Virus record (IMG/VR): IMGVR_UViG_3300036832_001686
Coordinates: 1 to 55,268 of that record
DNA from: a virus
Strand: one strand, 5' to 3'
DNA: 55,268 nucleotides
This document shows positions 33,044-40,459 of this stretch, one piece after another. A model generated the notes under the pieces. That model ran no database searches. It was given only the letters and a program-made list of their open reading frames with translations, and was not told the DNA's origin. How positions within the stretch are numbered: the first letter of the stretch is position 1; every line of letters starts with the position of its first letter. Made by a program: the position numbers and the translations under genes.

Positions 33044-34306
33044 ATGAAGATCATCACCTTCGGCCGCAAAGTTACTGTCATTACCCGCAACGGAGCGCAC
33101 AACTCAGAAGTCAGCGCTAACCCTGGCGAACGCTTGATTTTCGATAACGAGAACGCGCTGACCATCCAGCAGAACCCGGACAGTGCCCGGTATATTTATG
33201 AGATTACTGATCTGAATCCCTTGCTCGCGGAACTGCCGGCACCGAAATCCTGGACGAAAATGAAGGTACTTTTTTTTAGAAATCGCGGGATCGGTGACCA
33301 ACTAATCGCTTCGGCCGGCTCCCGCTATTTCCGGGAAACTCTCGGCGCCGATTCCCATCAACTCTGTGACCGGGTCCACGAACCGCTTTGGGCGTATAAT
33401 CCCTACATCGGCGGATCGGCTTTAATACCGCCCTTGCATCTGGATGCGGTCTGGCGAGCCAAGAAAATGCACCCGTTTTTCGATAAAGCTTTTTTTATCG
33501 AATCACTCACCGAATGGGACAACGACTCCGAACAACCCAACGTTTATGACCGGCTTTTTGCTATGCTCGGTATTCGGCCCGAGACGGTTAGCCCAAAATT
33601 CAAACGACCAACCTTTGCCCTCCAACAGGAAGATATCGAGACCCGGATTAATTGGTTGCGCCAGGTAGCAGCGGCCACGGACAAATCCTTTGAGAATGGC
33701 TATGTTTTTGTCCAGCTCCGCGCCACCAATAAACCGCGCTCCTTGCCTCAATCGGTCATTGAGAAGGTGCTGTATGCCGCGAACGAATTCGCCGCTCCGC
33801 GGCAGCTCCCGGTCCTGGTCACCGATGATCAACCGCTGGAGCCAGCCATCGCCAAGCTCGTCCTCCAGACGCCCAGCGCCATCAATGTGGCCACCGCCAT
33901 AAACAGTGTCCGTTTGCTCGGTTCCTTGATTGCCGGCGCGTCGCTTATCATCGGTCCGGATTCTAGCTCGATCCATTTCGCCGCCGCTTTCGAGACGCCC
34001 ACTATCGGCATCTGGGGTCCATTCGATCCGGCTTGCCGCACGGCCTATTACCCAAACCAGATCCATCTCTGGCACCGCCAGCTTTGCAAGCATAGCCCCT
34101 GCTATAATTATCTGCCCGAGCTCCCCATTCAGAAATGTCCGCGTGGCCAAGCCCAGACCACTTGTGAAGTGTTCGCCGGCGTCACCGTGGAAGAAATAGA
34201 GACCGCGATCGCTCAACTCGTCCACTGGAAAAAGCCAGCCAGTAAAATCCGCGAAGTTGATTTCTCGGTCACGTCTGTCGCGAACTCTGGCCCGGCTACC
34301 GCTTAA
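33044..34306 (+). CDS. GT9 (heptosyltransferase)-like glycosyltransferase
   Basis: 420 aa. N-terminal MKVLFFRNRGIGDQLIASAG is the GT9 glycine motif; C-terminal LLGSLIAGASLIIGPDSSSI and HFAAAFETPTIGIWGPFDPA is the donor-binding motif (a...i..DSg..HlA.a...P.i.lfGp). A Cys-rich tail (CKHSPCYNYLPELPIQKCPR) follows. The N-terminal 80 residues are an extra small domain. Cargo that could alter the host envelope glycan after lysogeny or infection. Confidence 0.75.
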   Translation: MKIITFGRKVTVITRNGAHNSEVSANPGERLIFDNENALTIQQNPDSARYIYEITDLNPLLAELPAPKSWTKMKVLFFRNRGIGDQLIASAGSRYFRETLGADSHQLCDRVHEPLWAYNPYIGGSALIPPLHLDAVWRAKKMHPFFDKAFFIESLTEWDNDSEQPNVYDRLFAMLGIRPETVSPKFKRPTFALQQEDIETRINWLRQVAAATDKSFENGYVFVQLRATNKPRSLPQSVIEKVLYAANEFAAPRQLPVLVTDDQPLEPAIAKLVLQTPSAINVATAINSVRLLGSLIAGASLIIGPDSSSIHFAAAFETPTIGIWGPFDPACRTAYYPNQIHLWHRQLCKHSPCYNYLPELPIQKCPRGQAQTTCEVFAGVTVEEIETAIAQLVHWKKPASKIREVDFSVTSVANSGPATA

Positions 34307-34567
34307 AAATAAAACTGCTTGGTGAAACGGTCATGCGCTCCCGACAGATACTCGTCATCGGATTTACGGGCTTGTCTTCGGGCTATGATTATGGGTTTGG
34401 TCCGATGTCCAGTCCCCTGCGTTCCACCAAACAGCGAAAAGAACAAACGACGTTCGTAATTATTTACAAGACATTCCTCGGTCCTGAGAAATGGCGCGGC
34501 GTGAAGTTTTGAAGCTCCCATGGACATGTCCAGTGACCCAGAAGGTCAACGCCGCGTTTAAAACATT
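34307..34567. other. stretch without a confident gene
   Basis: A 74-codon leftward frame exists (34303-34527) but its product (MSMGASKLHAAPFLRTEE...) has no recognisable family or clean start signal. I leave it uncalled. Confidence 0.35.
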
Positions 34568-34765
34568 ATGAGCATTACCGTCGTCTGCCCTCGGGTCAAA
34601 TCCCATCCCATGCCCGAGGTGGATTCGACTTTCCGCCGATGCGATATCTGTAATCAGATGATCTGGATGCCGCTCGCCGTTAAAGCCCCTGATCACCTAG
34701 TCTGCGTCGAATGTTTTACCGAGGAAAATACCTTGGCTAAACTCTTTTCCGCCCGCATTCGTTAG
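34568..34765 (+). CDS. small zinc-ribbon protein
   Basis: 65 aa. CDICNQMIW followed by CVECF form two CxxC knuckles, so a single zinc site. Tail-to-tail four-base overlap with the RHH gene. Function unknown; similar small zinc proteins often modulate host enzymes. Confidence 0.55.
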   Translation: MSITVVCPRVKSHPMPEVDSTFRRCDICNQMIWMPLAVKAPDHLVCVECFTEENTLAKLFSARIR

Positions 34766-34944
34766 CGCTTTTTTGCGGTTCCGAATACGCCGAATAGCAA
34801 CCGCTCGATTAGCTCCCCCTTCGAACACCCGGCTTTGGCCGCTGCACGGGTAAGCGCGGCGAATCCTTCGGGGCTTATCTTCACCGTCAAGTGTACTCTG
34901 CCGGTGGACGGGCGCCCTGCCTTTTTCCGTGGCGGTTGACTCAT
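34762..34944 (-). CDS. ribbon-helix-helix regulator
   Basis: 60 aa from the ATG at 34944; a TTG further upstream (34980) would put the operator repeats inside the gene. Basic arm PPRKKAGRPSTG, then RVHLTVKISPEGFAALTRAA and KAGCSKGELIERLLFGVF: strand, helix, helix of an RHH domain. Divergent from the secreted-protein gene with TTTCGTG operator-like repeats between, so it probably represses both. Confidence 0.65.
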   Translation of the reverse strand: MSQPPRKKAGRPSTGRVHLTVKISPEGFAALTRAAAKAGCSKGELIERLLFGVFGTAKKR

Positions 34945-34969
34945 CACTGGGAAGGTAACCGCCGGGGAG

Positions 34970-35055
34970 TTTCGTGACAACGTAATTTAATTTCGTGATA
35001 ACGAAATGGCTTGCACCTTATTGGGAATGTGCATAATTTCGTGCTCATGAAATTC
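34970..35055. promoter_or_regulatory. TTTCGTG operator cluster between divergent genes
   Basis: TTTCGTG occurs at 34970-34976, 34991-34997 and 35037-35043. The second is half of TTTCGT-GATA-ACGAAA (34991-35006) and the third of AATTTC-(8)-GAAATT (35036-35055), which overlaps the ATG at 35047. Dyad sites of this size suit an RHH dimer of dimers. Confidence 0.5.
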
Positions 35056-35583
35056 AAACATAAAATTTCACTAAAAGTCGTTGCGGCCGGTATCCTGGCC
35101 GCTTTTACCGTTCTGCTCACTTGCCAGGCTCGGGCCGATCTGGGCGATACTTACGCCCAATCTTGCCGCCGGTACGGGTGCCGTGGCACTGTTTCTGGCA
35201 ATGAAATGCGATGGGCGATCGAAGGTAACAACCTCATCGTTCAAGAGGTCTTTTATCGCAATCAATGCGTAGCGATCCAATATACGCCATCTCATGGCAG
35301 GCACCTCATCGAGAGTGCGATCTGGGGATTACTCCAGAGGAATGTGCGCTCAGGGGACCATTGGCACACCTATGACAATGACAGCTACGGCCAGCCGGAA
35401 TACACCAATGATGGCAACGATATTCTTGGCAAACTCCTCACTAGCGATAGTGGCCAATTGCGTATCGCTTACAGGAGCTGGTTGAATCGGCATGGAATGA
35501 TGAATGAAAGCCCAAGTAATGGCGGTGGTGACGATGGCGGTAGCTATGGTCGCGCACCCGTTGATGAAAGTGGGGCTGTCTAA
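35047..35583 (+). CDS. secreted protein of unknown function
   Basis: 178 aa from the ATG at 35047. Residues 1-30 (MKFKHKISLKVVAAGILAAF, then TVLLTCQARA) are a signal peptide with cleavage after ARA. The mature part has Cys residues (SCRRYGCRGT, RNQCVAI) and WAIEGNNLIVQEVFY; the C terminus is Ser/Gly/Asp-rich. Likely a lysogen-expressed cargo protein under the TTTCGTG operators. Confidence 0.65.
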   Translation: MKFKHKISLKVVAAGILAAFTVLLTCQARADLGDTYAQSCRRYGCRGTVSGNEMRWAIEGNNLIVQEVFYRNQCVAIQYTPSHGRHLIESAIWGLLQRNVRSGDHWHTYDNDSYGQPEYTNDGNDILGKLLTSDSGQLRIAYRSWLNRHGMMNESPSNGGGDDGGSYGRAPVDESGAV

Positions 35584-35584
35584 G

Positions 35585-35821
35585 ATGAAACTACTCCTAA
35601 TCACGCTTGGAGCCGTCGCCCTTGCTATCGGGGTTGGTGTAACCATCAACGCGTTCAGATACTCGCGGCCGTCAGTCACTACCGTTGAGGGCGCAAAGGT
35701 CGGGCTCGAGAAGCGGCTCTCAGTAATACTAGGGGACCATGACGAGCTGACAATTCCAGCGATCCCAGGCGATTACACTGGCGCAGATGTCCTAGGTCTG
35801 AACAGGAAATATTTAATATGA
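35585..35821 (+). CDS. small N-terminally anchored protein
   Basis: 78 aa from the ATG at 35585. One hydrophobic segment at 2-24 (KLLLITLGAVALAIGVGVTI) followed by a soluble 50-residue tail. Overlaps the next gene by four bases. Co-expressed with the secreted protein upstream. Confidence 0.5.
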   Translation: MKLLLITLGAVALAIGVGVTINAFRYSRPSVTTVEGAKVGLEKRLSVILGDHDELTIPAIPGDYTGADVLGLNRKYLI

Positions 35822-36000
35822 ACCTAGTTAAAGCTCTCGGCGCTTGCGCGACCCTGGCACCCTCCAGAGTGTTCCGGGTGAAGTATTCAACCGGCGGCGA
35901 AGCCATCGAGCTCACCATCTACGCTGAATCGATAGCGGACGCCAAAGCCGGTATTGAATCAATAACCGGTGCTACCGTGATCCACGTGGCACCTAAATAA
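35818..36000 (+). CDS. small beta-alpha-beta protein
   Basis: 60 aa. SRVFRVKYSTGGEAIELTIY and ESIADAKAGIESITGATVIHV give a strand-helix-strand pattern. No family assigned. Last gene before the terminator at 36031. Confidence 0.5.
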   Translation: MNLVKALGACATLAPSRVFRVKYSTGGEAIELTIYAESIADAKAGIESITGATVIHVAPK

Positions 36001-36030
36001 AAGCGCCTTTTCTTCAATCAGCGAGCCAAA

Positions 36031-36061
36031 GGCATCGGCCTAAAAAGCCGGTGCCTTTTTT
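36031..36061 (+). terminator. rho-independent terminator
   Basis: GGCATCGGC (36031-36039) pairs with GCCGGTGCC (36047-36055), nine pairs with one T-G, loop of seven, then six T. It ends the rightward accessory operon, with the leftward PAS gene just beyond. Confidence 0.85.
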
Positions 36062-36067
36062 GTTTTC

Positions 36068-36592
36068 CTAGCCGATGTAAATCCGAACCGGGTTGAACGC
36101 TTTCAATAGGTGTTGCCGGGTCTCTTCGTCGCCATTCATCACGAATTGCATTTCCTCATCAATGTCGGCCACAAGCCCACGGGAATCTGTCGTTCCCTCA
36201 ATCGAAACAATGATGTCGATGACCCAACGAAAGATTCCATCAAAGCGTCGGGCTCGATAAATCCGGATAATCGGTTTGTTCGGTTCAATAAACGAAAGCT
36301 CCTTGAGTTCGGTGACACTGCTCGCATCAATGAATTTTGTCCAACCCTCGCCTAAATGTTCAGCAAATGGCCGGCCTGTAAAATCGCACCAACCTTGGCT
36401 GACCCAAATACAACCCTTCTCAGGATTGGCCCGGTAAAGCATGCTCCCGAAGGTTTTCGAATGCTCAGTGTCGAGCTCGGACACGTATGTTTCCCAATAG
36501 GTCAGCGCTTTCCCCAGCGCCTTTTGCGGTTTCTTCCGATACATTTTGCCATAAAATACCCGTACGACTTTAGCCAGAGTTTCTGAATTCAT
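36068..36592 (-). CDS. PAS-domain sensor-like protein
   Basis: 174 aa. The centre is a PAS fold of the PAS_3 kind: GCIWVSQGWCDFTGRPFAEH, LGEGWTKFIDASSV, then IIRIYRARRFDGIFRWVIDI (compare eyRlrr.DG.yRWvld) and ADIDEE at the end. The N-terminal 45 residues are basic and helical. No HTH, kinase or cyclase domain is attached, so it must act through a partner. It lies next to the HTH regulator in the lysogeny region. PAS proteins are unusual in phages. Confidence 0.75.
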   Translation of the reverse strand: MNSETLAKVVRVFYGKMYRKKPQKALGKALTYWETYVSELDTEHSKTFGSMLYRANPEKGCIWVSQGWCDFTGRPFAEHLGEGWTKFIDASSVTELKELSFIEPNKPIIRIYRARRFDGIFRWVIDIIVSIEGTTDSRGLVADIDEEMQFVMNGDEETRQHLLKAFNPVRIYIG

Positions 36593-36694
36593 TAACTTCC
36601 TTGTAATGATAAGCAGAGATGATAAGTCGCCGATATTGCCTACTCAAGCCGATAATGACCGTTAAGTGACCCTTTGATGACCGGTAAATGGCGT

Positions 36695-37126
36695 TTATCC
36701 TGGCGGATTCGCTTTCAGCACGTTGGCGTCTAAAAACTTGGCGATCTTGGCCGAGGTTTTACGGCTGGGACCACCTTTGCCGGCCCGCCACAAGGTAATG
36801 GTGGCCCGGTTTAAACCCAATTCGCGCCCAATCTCGGTCGCGCCTTTGCCGCTTGTTTCCATGTAGCGGATCAACCGGTCTAAGATAGCCTTGCGATCCC
36901 ATGGCTTGATGCTCTCGGGTGCATGGACAAATTCATTCCGCAAAATTGTCAGGGTCTCACAGTACAATTCTAAAGCTTCAGAAAGCGCGGTTTCTGGGCT
37001 TGGCATCTCCTGACCGGCATACATCAGTGCCGCCAGCGTTGCCAGTTGTTTCGGTGTGAGCCGTTTTGGATTTAGTTCGCTTTCGTCCGTCACGTTACGA
37101 CAACTCTCCCGATTATCGTACATCAT
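36695..37126 (-). CDS. HTH (XRE-like) lysogeny regulator
   Basis: 143 aa. The C-terminal 55 residues read LIRYMETSGKGATEIGRELG and LNRATITLWRAGKGGPSRKT, a Cro/C1-type helix-turn-helix. The N-terminal 85 residues are helical and unassigned. Leftward, facing the integrase promoter across attP; phased CATTA repeats sit just upstream of its start. The probable repressor or antirepressor of the lysogeny switch. Confidence 0.7.
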   Translation of the reverse strand: MMYDNRESCRNVTDESELNPKRLTPKQLATLAALMYAGQEMPSPETALSEALELYCETLTILRNEFVHAPESIKPWDRKAILDRLIRYMETSGKGATEIGRELGLNRATITLWRAGKGGPSRKTSAKIAKFLDANVLKANPPG

Positions 37127-37130
37127 CGTG

Positions 37131-37155
37131 CATTATTCTACATTAGACTACATTA
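37131..37155. promoter_or_regulatory. phased CATTA operator repeats
   Basis: CATTA at 37131, 37141 and 37151, exactly 10 bp apart, two of them inside CTACATTA (37138-37145, 37148-37155). They begin five bases before the regulator start codon (37126, leftward), as expected for autoregulation. Confidence 0.45.
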
Positions 37156-37240
37156 ACGCCCTATATTCGTAGCATGGTAACGTTATGGACTTAGGGAGCA
37201 ACACTTTTGGTGATGTAAAAAAGCCCAGGTTTTACATTCG

Positions 37241-37258
37241 GTGTACCTAAAGTGTACC
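37241..37258. repeat. GTGTACC direct repeat near attP
   Basis: GTGTACC at 37241-37247 and 37252-37258, 11 bp apart (one helical turn). Possible integrase arm site or regulator site. Confidence 0.35.
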
Positions 37259-37314
37259 TTGCATCCCATTCCGCCGTTTAGATTTTCATTCGTAAGTCGT
37301 TGGGGATCAAGGCT

Positions 37315-37358
37315 TGCACCGTGCCGGAGTCGAACCGGCAACCTAATGATTAAGAGTC
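37315..37358 (-). other. attP core: 3' half of a tRNA-Lys(CUU)-like sequence
   Basis: On the minus strand the sequence reads from the anticodon loop (CTCTTAA, anticodon CTT) through the variable region, a perfect T arm (GCCGG-TTCGACT-CCGGC) and the acceptor strand ACGGTGCA. No 5' half can pair: the bases upstream do not form the anticodon stem, D arm or acceptor. A tRNA 3' end 425 bp from a tyrosine integrase gene is the standard attP arrangement. Insertion into the host tRNA-Lys gene would be restored by this copy. Confidence 0.75.
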
Positions 37359-37470
37359 TCAAAATTACCCTCTGCCTATCCGGGACGATATGTGCCTTTA
37401 AATGTCGCTAAATGCCGCTCAATTGGCTTAAATAGAGGGAAAGCCAAGCGAACAGATAGTGATTTATCGG

Positions 37471-37499
37471 TTGACATCGGCCCAAATCGGACCTAATAG
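37471..37499 (+). promoter_or_regulatory. sigma-70-type promoter for lar-int
   Basis: TTGACA (37471-37476), 17-base spacer, TAATAG (37494-37499). It reads into the Lar-like and integrase genes. GGTGCAC is repeated at 37521-37527 and 37534-37540, just after the expected start of transcription, and may be a regulator site. Confidence 0.65.
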
Positions 37500-37574
37500 G
37501 ACGACATAGGCGAGACGAAAGGTGCACTAGGTAGGTGCACTTTGACGCTTCTAGCCAAAACCGACAAAACACCC

Positions 37575-37787
37575 ATGACTGACAACGAGATTATTGCAAC
37601 TTTAAAGCCCTGTCCGTTCTGCGGCTGTTCAGAGATTCAATGGGTAACGCATTATTTCAATAAGTGTTGCGCTGATCCGAACGTGCCAACGGTAGAGATC
37701 ATTTCTTGTACTAATCCAGCTTGCGGTGCGCAGATACGCCGGATCGAGATTGAGCAGGCGGTGAAGGTCTGGAACTACAGGCAATGA
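37575..37787 (+). CDS. Lar-like (restriction alleviation) zinc-ribbon protein
   Basis: 70 aa from the ATG at 37575. LKPCPFCGCSEIQ at the N terminus, then CTNPACGAQIRR and a terminal EQAVKVWNYRQ match the Lar family pattern (lkPCPFCG ... v.C..CGa ... ai..WN.R). Lar of Rac reduces type I restriction by stimulating modification. Overlaps the integrase start by four bases. Confidence 0.7.
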   Translation: MTDNEIIATLKPCPFCGCSEIQWVTHYFNKCCADPNVPTVEIISCTNPACGAQIRRIEIEQAVKVWNYRQ

Positions 37788-39100
37788 AACAGCATTCCAA
37801 AACCACGGCGGAATATTGGCTCAGTCGCGTCTACTTCCACAACCAGGGGGGCAAAGTCGAAGCCGACTATTCGGTTTTGATTCAACACGACAAGCGCCGG
37901 GAACGTTTCCCGTTGCATACGTCCAACAAGCGCCAAGCTTCCGAGCTCGCCCGCGAGATTTACCGAACCCTGCAAAATGGCGGTTGGGATCTGACCATCG
38001 CCGTTTACAAGAAAGGCCAGACTATCGATGGTGACCTCACGGTCGGTCAATACCTCGATGCCGTGGCCCGAGTCTGGACTAAGCACGAAGCAACTCTGCA
38101 CAATTACACGCGCAGTTTGCGCATGATCGTGACGGAGCTTTTTAATCTGGATCCGGACAACCAACGCTTTAACTACAAGCATGCCGGCTCGGCCGCTTGG
38201 CGGGCGCGGACCGATGCCGTTTACTTGAGCGACATCACCACCGACCGGGTCAACACTTGGGCGCTCGGCTATGCCGGCCGAAACATCAAAACTCGCGGGC
38301 CTGGCGCAGCACCCGAGACCAATCACGTCGCGCTTAACCGGCGTCGCATTTCGGCGAATTCCTATCTGCGGACCGCTAAAAGCCTTTTCTCGCCCAAATT
38401 ATTGAAGCGTACCGGATTCAAGCTCGCGTCGATCCCGTTTAAGGATGTCGAGTTTTTCGGCGGCACCGATAGCCGCTACTTTAGCGATTTCGATATCCGG
38501 AAAGTTTTGACTGCGGCCCAAGCCGAGCTCGCGCCTTTTGACGCTGACGCTTATTCGGTGATTCTTTTGTCTGCTGTTGCCGGGTTACGCCGGGGCGAAA
38601 TTGATTTGCTGGAATGGCCCAGCATTGATTTCAAGCATGGCGCCATCCAATTACGGGTGACCGAATACTACCGACCGAAAACGCCGGATTCGTTGCGCCA
38701 GGTTCCTTTCAAAGCGCCTTGGGTTCTGGATTGGTTTAAGGCCAGGCGGACCGCCCAAGGCGAGCAGGCGCGCTTTGTGGTGGCGCCAGCCGCGCAGTAT
38801 CAGCCCGACCAGAAAACCGATTACTACCGCTGCGCTGATCTCTTGAGCAAAGTTTCGGCTTGGTTACGTGCCCGAGGCGTCAAAGCAATCCGGCCGTTGC
38901 ATACGTTACGCAAAGAAGCGGGCGCCGATATCGTGCGCCGGATGGGCTTGGTTGCGGGTGCGGCGTTCTTGCGTCACAAGACAACCGCAGTGACCGCAGC
39001 TCACTACACCGATTGGACAATTACAGAAACGCCAAGTTTCGTCGATGTCGGTCAAGAAGAAAAAAATATTATTAAATTTGCAGAAACCGACTTGACATGA
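37784..39100 (+). CDS. tyrosine recombinase/integrase of the phage
   Basis: 438 aa. N-terminal arm-type domain, then a core-binding domain with LTVGQYLDAVARVWTKHEAT. Catalytic region: Arg in AVAGLRRGEIDLLEW (about residue 265), HxxR in LHTLRKEAGADI (about 375), and the C-terminal RHKTTAVTAAHYTD with H/K and the nucleophilic Tyr. Pairs with the tRNA-Lys attP at 37315. Transcribed from the promoter at 37471, so it is outside the repressed early operon. Confidence 0.9.
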   Translation: MKQHSKTTAEYWLSRVYFHNQGGKVEADYSVLIQHDKRRERFPLHTSNKRQASELAREIYRTLQNGGWDLTIAVYKKGQTIDGDLTVGQYLDAVARVWTKHEATLHNYTRSLRMIVTELFNLDPDNQRFNYKHAGSAAWRARTDAVYLSDITTDRVNTWALGYAGRNIKTRGPGAAPETNHVALNRRRISANSYLRTAKSLFSPKLLKRTGFKLASIPFKDVEFFGGTDSRYFSDFDIRKVLTAAQAELAPFDADAYSVILLSAVAGLRRGEIDLLEWPSIDFKHGAIQLRVTEYYRPKTPDSLRQVPFKAPWVLDWFKARRTAQGEQARFVVAPAAQYQPDQKTDYYRCADLLSKVSAWLRARGVKAIRPLHTLRKEAGADIVRRMGLVAGAAFLRHKTTAVTAAHYTDWTITETPSFVDVGQEEKNIIKFAETDLT

Positions 39101-39115
39101 CCGTCGGCATTTAGC

Positions 39116-39135
39116 GGCGCTTATCGGCGCTTATC
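39116..39135. repeat. tandem decamer after int
   Basis: GGCGCTTATC occurs twice in tandem (39116-39125, 39126-39135), followed by the related GACGCACATC. Ten-base phasing suggests a protein-binding site upstream of the early operon. Confidence 0.4.
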
Positions 39136-39249
39136 GACGCACATCCGCCATAAAAGGGCGACGGTTTACCTAGCGGCAACGCAGCACGTAACTGCATTAA
39201 AAATGCAAAAAACGCGCAAATTGCCCGATGTGGTAGAAGTAGAGTCGTT

Positions 39250-39528
39250 ATGCAAAACGACGCGGTTGTCATGGCCGATCTCCCCCCACCGCCAAGGCAT
39301 TTTTTAGCAAAAGAATTGGCGCATCGTTGGCGAATTAACCTCCGCCGTATCAAGAAGTTACGACAAGAGAAACGCTTGCCCTCTGTTCAATTCGGGCCAC
39401 GGGATTTTCGCTTCCCGGTTGACGAAATTCTCAAACTGGAAGAGCGCGGAGAGTTTTTCCAGCATATCGATCCGCCTCCCGTCAAACCGGCCGTCAAGGC
39501 GCGTCGCAATACGTCAAAAAAACGTTAA
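39250..39528 (+). CDS. excisionase/AlpA-like DNA-binding protein
   Basis: 92 aa. FLAKELAHRWRINLRRIKKL followed by RLPSVQFGPRDFRFPVDEIL is the winged-helix pattern of MerR/AlpA-like excisionases (ltt.evA..l.v...tl.rw...g..p....g...rf...ev). C-terminal tail is basic. First gene of the early operon; probably controls int/attP. Confidence 0.65.
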   Translation: MQNDAVVMADLPPPPRHFLAKELAHRWRINLRRIKKLRQEKRLPSVQFGPRDFRFPVDEILKLEERGEFFQHIDPPPVKPAVKARRNTSKKR

Positions 39529-39580
39529 TGCATTTTGCGCGATTTTTCGCGCCAACTCCTCACCCCCCCAGGAGACAACT

Positions 39581-40000
39581 ATGGGCATAACTGGTCCCTT
39601 GCCGCCCAATGTGACCGACAAGATCGATCCCGCTCAACGCCAGGCCGGCGGTCCGAGATTGCAGACTAACGAGGAAGCCGGCCAGAAAGCGGCCGAGCGC
39701 TCGGAACGTAAAGAACAGAAACTATTTGCCGGCATTTTGCGCCAGCGCAAAGAACGCGGCGAGCTCCAGTACCGTTGGACCGCAACGCACAAGCCCAATA
39801 CCGATATGCCGGGTGTCGCCGATTTCTGGATTGGTGCAAACGGCCGGCTCTTACAACTCGAATTCAAAGCCTATCCAGGCGCCAGATTATCGTCCGAGCA
39901 AAAGACCGAGAAAGAGTGCGCCACTGCGGCGGGCAACGATTATCGGATTGTTTATTCCGCTGACGAAGCGGTCAGCATACTAAGGAAATGGCTAGGATGA
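39581..40000 (+). CDS. VRR-NUC domain nuclease
   Basis: 139 aa from the ATG at 39581, with CAGGAGA eight bases upstream. C-terminal half: MPGVADFWIGANGRLLQLEF (pG..D......g....iEvK) and ARLSSEQKTEKECATAAGND, then YRIVYSADEAVSILRKWL, the VRR-NUC nuclease fold found in Holliday-junction-type nucleases of phages. The N-terminal 60 residues are charged. Likely acts in recombination or replication with the RecT-like and exonuclease genes. Confidence 0.8.
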   Translation: MGITGPLPPNVTDKIDPAQRQAGGPRLQTNEEAGQKAAERSERKEQKLFAGILRQRKERGELQYRWTATHKPNTDMPGVADFWIGANGRLLQLEFKAYPGARLSSEQKTEKECATAAGNDYRIVYSADEAVSILRKWLG

Positions 40001-40074
40001 CCATCGAACAATCACTGCCGGTGTTAGTAACAATTTCCCTAGTGAGTCTTGCCTGGATTTGGTTAATAAAATGA
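39997..40074 (+). CDS. 25-aa single-helix membrane micro-protein
   Basis: ATG in an ATGA overlap with the VRR-NUC stop; TGA in an ATGA overlap with the next ATG. The peptide is MTIEQSLPVLVTISLVSLAW and a short IWLIK tail, one transmembrane helix. The two coupling overlaps make it a likely gene despite its size. Confidence 0.5.
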   Translation: MTIEQSLPVLVTISLVSLAWIWLIK

Positions 40075-40256
40075 ACACTTTCGAAGACTTTGGAACTGCG
40101 GCCCTTATTACCAGCGCAGTTCTTTTATTAGTCGCAATGGCCTTACTGATTTGGGTGGCGGTTCTGGCCACTAAACTAGATGCGTCGCTGCGAAGATTAG
40201 AGCGCCCATTTCGGCAGCGCGACGGAAACGGCCGTCCACTTAGAGAACGACTATGA
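40071..40256 (+). CDS. small membrane protein
   Basis: 61 aa from the ATG at 40071. One hydrophobic segment (about 9-34: AALITSAVLLLVAMALLIWV) and a basic C-terminal tail (KLDASLRRLERPFRQRDG). Positive-inside topology predicts an outside N terminus. Four-base overlap with the next gene. Confidence 0.6.
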   Translation: MNTFEDFGTAALITSAVLLLVAMALLIWVAVLATKLDASLRRLERPFRQRDGNGRPLRERL

Positions 40257-40459
40257 AAGGCAAATTCTACAAACAGCCAACCAGCCGAACCAATTTTGAA
40301 ATGTTTTGGACTCGTTTCGACCCGGACAAGCGATTGGGTCAGGCCACCAAAGCGTTTGTAAAACATCTTTTTGCGGTGGTGCAACAATCTAACCTAGCTA
40401 GCCAGGTTAAGTCCTATGAAACAAGTAAATCGAACCGGGGGGATCTAAACAATGAGTGA
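40253..40459 (+). CDS. small basic protein of unknown function
   Basis: 68 aa, ATGA overlap at its start. Basic, helical (RLGQATKAFVKHLFAVVQQS). No family recognised. Confidence 0.5.
   Translation: MKGKFYKQPTSRTNFEMFWTRFDPDKRLGQATKAFVKHLFAVVQQSNLASQVKSYETSKSNRGDLNNE

Noticed and set aside
37315-37358. Complete tRNA gene on the minus strand
   Set aside because: No anticodon stem, D arm or 5' acceptor strand can be formed.
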